Of a DNA stretch of 64,000 nt, positions 58,481 to 64,000 are shown piece by piece (positions within the stretch are counted from its first letter, which is position 1; every line of letters begins with the position of its first letter). The translations under genes and the position numbers were made by a program. This stretch comes from Stropharia rugosoannulata (lineage: Eukaryota > Basidiomycota > Agaricomycetes > Agaricales > Strophariaceae), in assembly GCA_028532985.1 (NCBI GenBank), contig JANCIK010000003.1:4256902-4320901 (forward strand), written 5' to 3'. The notes under the pieces are model-generated. The model had not been told where the DNA came from and did not search any database. It saw nothing but the letters and a program-made list of their open reading frames with translations.

Positions 58481-60560
58481 ACTCGAAGCAGAACAGTCAA
58501 AACTTGTGAACTTGCTTCGGAATATTGTCAGTACTGAGTACACTGCACCAGCATCGTGAAACTGGGGCGCGTGGAGCCCCAGCTTCGTGTGCACCAAGTA
58601 CTCGAAGCAGAACAGTCAAAACTTGTGATCTTGCTTCGGAATATTGTCAGCACTGAGTACACTGCTCCAGCATCGTGAAACTGGGGCTCCACGCGCCCCA
58701 GCTGCGAGTGCACCAAGTACTCGAAGCAGAACAGTCAAAACTTGTGAACTTGCTTCGGAATATTGTCTGCACTGAGTACACTGCACCAGCTTCGTGAAAC
58801 TGGGGCTCCACGCGCCCCAGCTGCGAGTGCACCAAGTACTCGAAGCAGAACACTCAAAACCTGTGATCCTGCTTCGGAATATTGTCAGCACTGAGTACAC
58901 TGCACCAGCATCGTGAAACTGGGGCGCGTGGAGCCCCAGCTTCGTGTGCACCAAGTACTCGAAGCAGAACAGTCAAAACTTGTGAACTTGCTTCGGAATA
59001 TTGTCAGCACTGAGTACACTGCACCAGCATCGTGAAACTGGGGCTCCACGCGCCCCAGCTGCGAGTGCACCAAGTACTCGAAGCAGAACACTCAAAACCT
59101 GTGATCCTGCTTCGGAATATTGTCAGCACTGAGTACACTGCACCAGCATCGTGAAACTGGGGCTCCACGCGCCCCAGCTTCGTGTGCACCAAGTACTCGA
59201 AGCAGAACAGTCAAAACTTGTGAACTTGCTTCGGAATATTGTCAGCACTGAGTACATTGCTCCAGCATCGTGAAATTGGGGCTCCACGCGCCCCAGCTGC
59301 GAGTGCACCAAGTACTCGAAGCAGAACAGTCAAAACTTGTGATCCTGCTTCGGAATATTGTCAGCACTGAGTACACTGCACCAGCATCGTGAAATTGGGG
59401 CTCCACGCGCCCCAGCTGCGAGTGCACCAAGTACTCGAAGCAGAACAGTCAAAACTTGTGATCCTGCTTCGGAATATTGTCAGCACTGAGAACTCTGCAC
59501 CAGCATGGTAAAATGGGGGCGCGTGGCGCCCCAGCTGCGAGTGCACCAAGTACTCGAAGCAGAACAGTCAAAACTTGTGATCCTGCTTCGGAATATTGTC
59601 TGCACTGAGTACACTGCACCAGCTTCGTGAAACTGGGGCTCCACGCGCCCCAGCTTCGTGTGCACCAAGTACTCGAAGCAGAACAGTCAAAACTTGTGAA
59701 CTTGCTTCGGAATATTGTCAGCACTGAGTACACTGCTCCAGCATCGTGAAACTGGGGCTCCACGCGCCCCAGCTGCGAGTGCACCAAGTACTCGAAGCAG
59801 AACAGTCAAAACTTGTGATCCTGCTTCGGAATATTGTCAGCACTGAGTACACTGCACCAGCATCGTGAAACTGGGGCGCGTGGAGCCCCAGCTGCGAGTG
59901 CACCAAGTACTCGAAGCAGAACAGTCAAAACTTGTGATCTTGCTTCGGAATATTGTCAGCACTGAGTACACTGCTCCAGCATCGTGAAATTGGGGCTCCA
60001 CGCGCCCCAGCTGCGAGTGCACCAAGTACTCGAAGCAGAACAGTCAAAACTTGTGATCCTGCTTCGGAATATTGTCAGCACTGAGTACACTGCACCAGCA
60101 TCGTGAAACTGGGGCTCCACGCGCCCCAGCTGCGAGTGCACCAAGTACTCGAAGCAGAACAGTCAAAACTTGTGATCCTGCTTCGGAATATTGTCAGCAC
60201 TGAGTACACTGCACCAGCATCGTGAAACTGGGGCGCGAGGCGCCCCAGCTGCGAGTGCACCAAGTACTCGAAGCAGAACAGTCAAAACTTGTGAACTTGC
60301 TTCGGAATATTGTCAGCACTGAGTACACTGCTCCAGCATCGTGAAACTGGGGCTCCACGCGCCCCAGCTGCGAGTGCACCAAGTACTCGAAGCAGAACAG
60401 TCAAAACTTGTGAACTTGCTTCGGAATATTGTCAGCACTGAGTACACTGCACCAGCATCGTGAAACTGGGGCTCCACGCCCCAGCTGCGATCGCCCCCAG
60501 TTCTCGAAGCAGAACAGTCAAAACTTGTGATCCTGCTTCGGAATATTGTCTGCACTGAGT

Positions 60561-60590
60561 ACACTGCACCAGCTTCGTGTGCACCAAGTA
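60561..60590. repeat. 88-bp satellite unit lacking the hairpin (3)
   Basis: Same junction again, next to a unit (60470-60510) with a shortened and mutated palindrome. Confidence 0.9.
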
Positions 60591-61969
60591 CTCGAAGCAG
60601 AACAGTCAAAACTTGTGAACTTGCTTCGGAATATTGTCAGCACTGAGTACATTGCTCCAGCATCGTGAAATTGGGGCTCCACGCGCCCCAGCTGCGAGTG
60701 CACCAAGTACTCGAAGCAGAACAGTCAAAACTTGTGATCCTGCTTCGGAATATTGTCAGCACTGAGTACACTGCACCAGCATCGTGAAATTGGGGCGCGT
60801 GGAGCCCCAGCTGCGAGTGCACCAAGTACTCGAAGCAGAACAGTCAAAACTTGTGATCCTGCTTCGGAATATTGTCAGCACTGAGTACACTGCACCAGCA
60901 TCGTGAAATTGGGGCGCGTGGAGCCCCAGCTTCGTGTGCACCAAGTACTCGAAGCAGAACAGTCAAAACTTGTGATCTTGCTTCGGAATATTGTCAGCAC
61001 TGAGTACACTGCTCCAGCATCGTGAAACTGGGGCTCCACGCGCCCCAGCTGCGAGTGCACCAAGTACTCGAAGCAGAACAGTCAAAACTTGTGATCCTGC
61101 TTCGGAATATTGTCAGCACTGAGTACACTGCACCAGCATCGTGAAATTGGGGCTCCAGGCGCCCCAGCTGCGAGTGCACCAAGTACTCGAAGCAGAACAG
61201 TCAAAACTTGTGATCCTGCTTCGGAATATTGTCAGCACTGAGTACACTGCACCAGCATCGTGAAATTGGGGCGCGTGGAGCCCCAGCTGCGAGTGCACCA
61301 AGTACTCGAAGCAGAACAGTCAAAACTTGTGAACTTGCTTCGGAATATTGTCAGCACTGAGTACACTGCTCCAGCATCGTGAAACTGGGGCTCCACGCGC
61401 CCCAGCTGCGAGTGCACCAAGTACTCGAAGCAGAACAGTCAAAACTTGTGATCCTGCTTCGGAATATTGTCAGCACTGAGTACACTGCACCAGCATCGTG
61501 AAATTGGGGCGCGTGGAGCCCCAGCTGCGAGTGCACCAAGTACTCGAAGCAGAACAGTCAAAACTTGTGATCCTGCTTCGGAATATTGTCAGCACTGAGT
61601 ACACTGCACCAGCATCGTGAAACTGGGGCTCCACGCGCCCCAGCTGTGTGTGCACCAAGTACTCGAAGCAGAACAGTCAAAACTTGTGAACTTGCTTCGG
61701 AATATTGTCAGCACTGAGTACATTGCTCCAGCATCGTGAAATTGGGGCTCCACGCGCCCCAGCTGCGAGTGCACCAAGTACTCGAAGCAGAACAGTCAAA
61801 ACTTGTGATCCTGCTTCGGAATATTGTCAGCACTGAGTACACTGCTCCAGCATCGTGAAATTGGGGCTCCACGCGCCCCAGCTTCGTGTGCACCAAGTAC
61901 TCGAAGCAGAACAGTCAAAACTTGTGATCTTGCTTCGGAATATTGTCAGCACTGAGTACACTGCACCAG

Positions 61970-62125
61970 CATCGTGAAAGTGGGGCTCGATCTGACGAGG
62001 CTGCGCGTGCACCAAGTAGTCGAAGCAGAACTGTCTATACTTGTGATCTTGCTTCGGGATATTGTCAGCACTGAGTACACTGCTCCAGCATCGTGAAATT
62101 GGGCGCACGCGCCCCAGCCGCGAGT
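61970..62125. repeat. Degenerate satellite units near the right edge
   Basis: The palindrome is replaced by GGGGCTCGATCTGACGAGGC, and neighbouring positions carry several private changes (AGTAGTCGAAG, CTGTCTATAC). Such decay becomes commoner towards 64 kb (also 63280-63325, 63720-63780 and 63890-63950), suggesting the array edge is near. Confidence 0.75.
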
Positions 62126-64000
62126 GCACCAAGTACTCGAAGCAGAACAGTCAAAACTTGTGATCTTGCTTCGGAATATTGTCAGCACTGAGTACACTGC
62201 ACCAGCTTCGTGAAACTGGGGCTCCACGCGCCCCAGCTGCGAGTGCACCAAGTACTCGAAGCAGAACACTCAAAACCTGTGATCCTGCTTCGGAATATTG
62301 TCAGCACTGAGTACACTGCACCAGCATCGTGAAACTGGGGCGCGTGGAGCCCCAGCTTCGTGTGCACCAAGTACTCGAAGCAGAACAGTCAAAACTTGTG
62401 AACTTGCTTCGGAATATTGTCAGCACTGAGTACATTGCTCCAGCATCGTGAAATTGGGGCTCCACGCGCCCCAGCTGCGAGTGCACCAAGTACTCGAAGC
62501 AGAACAGTCAAAACTTGTGATCCTGCTTCGGAATATTGTCAGCACTGAGTACACTGCACCAGCATCGTGAAATTGGGGCGCGTGGAGCCCCAGCTGCGAG
62601 TGCACCAAGTACTCGAAGCAGAACAGTCAAAACTTGTGATCCTGCTTCGGAATATTGTCAGCACTGAGTACACTGCACCAGCATCGTGAAATTGGGGCGC
62701 GTGGAGCCCCAGCTGCGAGTGCACCAAGTACTCGAAGCAGAACAGTCAAAACTTGTGATCTTGCTTCGGAATATTGTCAGCACTGAGTACACTGCACCAG
62801 CATCGTGAAACTGGGGCGCGTGGAGCCCCAGCTTCGTGTGCACCAAGTACTCGAAGCAGAACAGTCAAAACTTGTGATCTTGCTTCGGAATATTGTCAGC
62901 ACTGAGTACACTGCACCAGCTTCGTGAAACTGGGGCTCCACGCCCCAGCTGCGAGTGCACCAAGTACTCGAAGCAGAACAGTCAAAACTTGTGATCCTGC
63001 TTCGAATATTGTCAGCACTGAGTACACTGCACCAGCATCGTGAAACTGGGGCTCCACGCGCCCAGCTGCGAGTGCACCAAGTACTCGAAGCAGAACAGTC
63101 AAAACTTGTGATCCTGCTTCGAATATTGTCAGCACTGAGTACAGCGCTCCCGCATCGTGAAAGTGGGGCTCCACGCGCCCCAGCTGCGAGTGCACCAAGT
63201 ACTCGAAGCAGAACAGTCAAAACTTGTGATCTTGCTTCGGAATATTGTCAGCACTGAGTACACTGCACCAGCATCGTGAAACTGGGGCTCCGGGCGCCCC
63301 AGCTGCGAGTGCACCAAGTAAACGAAGAACAACAGTCAAAACTTGTGATCCTGCTTCGGAATATTGTCAGTACTGAGTACACTGCACCAGCATCGTGAAA
63401 TTGGGGCGCGTGGAGCCCCAGCTTCGTGTGCACCAAGTACTCGAAGCAGAACAGTCAAAACTTGTGATCTTGCTTCGGAATATTGTCAGCACTGAGTACA
63501 CTGCTCCAGCATCGTGAAACTGGGGCTCCACGCGCCCCAGCTGCGAGTGCACCAAGTACTCGAAGCAGAACAGTCAAAACTTGTGATCTTGCTTCGGAAT
63601 ATTGTCAGCACTGAGTACACTGCTCCAGCATCGTGAAACTGGGGCTCCACGCGCCCCAGCTGCGAGTGCACCAAGTACTCGAAGCAGAACAGTCAAAACT
63701 TGTGATCCTGCTTCGGAATATTGTCACTACTGAGTTAACTGCACCAGCATCTACAAATGCTGGAGCGTTCAGCCCCAGCTTCGAGTGCACCAAGTACTCG
63801 AAGCAGAACAGTCAAAACTTGTGAACTTGCTTCGAATATTGTCAGCACTGAGTACACTGCTCCAGCATCGTGAAATTGGGGCTCCACGCGCCCCAGCTGG
63901 AGCCCCAGTACTGGGTAGCAACAGTATTGTTCGAAGTATCAAAGCAGAACAGTCAAAACTTGTGCACCAAGTACTCGAAGCAGAACAGTCAAAACTTGTG

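Larger units (their letters stand above)
38712..64000. repeat. 119-bp satellite array, about 212 units, open at the window end
   Basis: Landmarks such as CACCAAGTACTCGAAGCAGA recur every 119 bp for more than 25 kb. Each unit contains a stem-loop CGAAGCA(G)..(C)TGCTTCG with a 20-22 nt loop, a dyad CGAGTGCACCAAGTACTCG, and a palindrome CTGGGGC-loop-GCCCCAG. Two main variants alternate at the middle (TTCGGAATATTGTCAG and TTCGCAATATTGTCTG). Groups of 10 units repeat as a block (for example blocks at 42522 and 43712, 1190 bp apart). Because 119 is not a multiple of 3, minus-strand frames rotate every unit and many 62-181-codon ORFs appear by chance; none is called. Confidence 0.97.

Noticed and set aside
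38712..64000. Dozens of minus-strand ORFs of 62-272 codons in the satellite, as if a repeat-protein family were encoded
   Set aside because: They recur every 119 bp, rotate through all three frames, end at the same repeat-internal stops and have no splice or promoter logic; they are by-products of periodicity.
38712..64000. CRISPR-like array
   Set aside because: The repeats are contiguous 119-bp units with no unique spacers, in a eukaryotic genome.

Overview
The window looks like nuclear DNA of a mushroom-forming basidiomycete (Agaricomycetes). Genes are split by short introns, mostly 45-70 nt, with GT..AG ends and CTAAC-like branch sites. Recognisable families are a HET-domain protein, a relic of a NACHT/NLR-type STAND protein, a MEF2/Rlm1-type MADS factor, a Kre9/Knh1-like membrane protein, several fungal multi-pass membrane proteins and LTR-retrotransposon debris. 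No rRNA, tRNA or CRISPR array was found.

Layout. (1) 1-5.8 kb and 20.1-27.6 kb form a large inverted duplication. The clean arms are about 4.1 kb (1-4556 and 23447-27563). Each arm carries an intact five-exon membrane-protein gene, a small two-exon hypothetical gene and a frameshifted membrane-protein pseudogene. The homology resumes further in: the right side holds a HET gene (20134-22178), the left side only its promoter and a truncated 5' end (about 5490-5755). (2) The spacer holds a two-domain membrane-protein gene split by a solo LTR (6753-8766), a repeat-rich AT block (8.8-10.8 kb), an NLR relic (11496-11960), a divergent pair made of a Knh1-like cell-surface gene (12026-13802) and a MADS transcription-factor gene (14219-17329), and a complete six-exon membrane protein (18240-19539) that is the intact relative of the pseudogenes in the arms. 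(3) 27.6-33 kb is gene-poor, with weak ORFs and short minisatellites. (4) 33-38.7 kb contains an 8-bp minisatellite, an LTR with polypurine tract, a CCHC zinc-knuckle ORF, a 339-bp tandem repeat and a G-rich element present twice. (5) 38.7 kb to the window end is one 119-bp satellite of about 212 units.

Main points for a second look. The satellite contains a palindrome whose loop occurs in both orientations (GGGG-CTCCACGCG-CCCC and GGGG-CGCGTGGAG-CCCC), partly independently of the flanking sequence, and three units have lost exactly this hairpin between two short direct repeats. The HET/NLR region shows inverted duplication, pseudogenisation and LTR insertion, as expected of a fast-evolving allorecognition locus. 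One solo LTR has an empty site in the opposite arm, so its insertion is younger than the duplication. Another solo LTR inserts a stop codon and its own TATA box in the middle of a membrane-protein gene.

All exon structures were read by hand from splice signals and frame continuity; none is confirmed by RNA.
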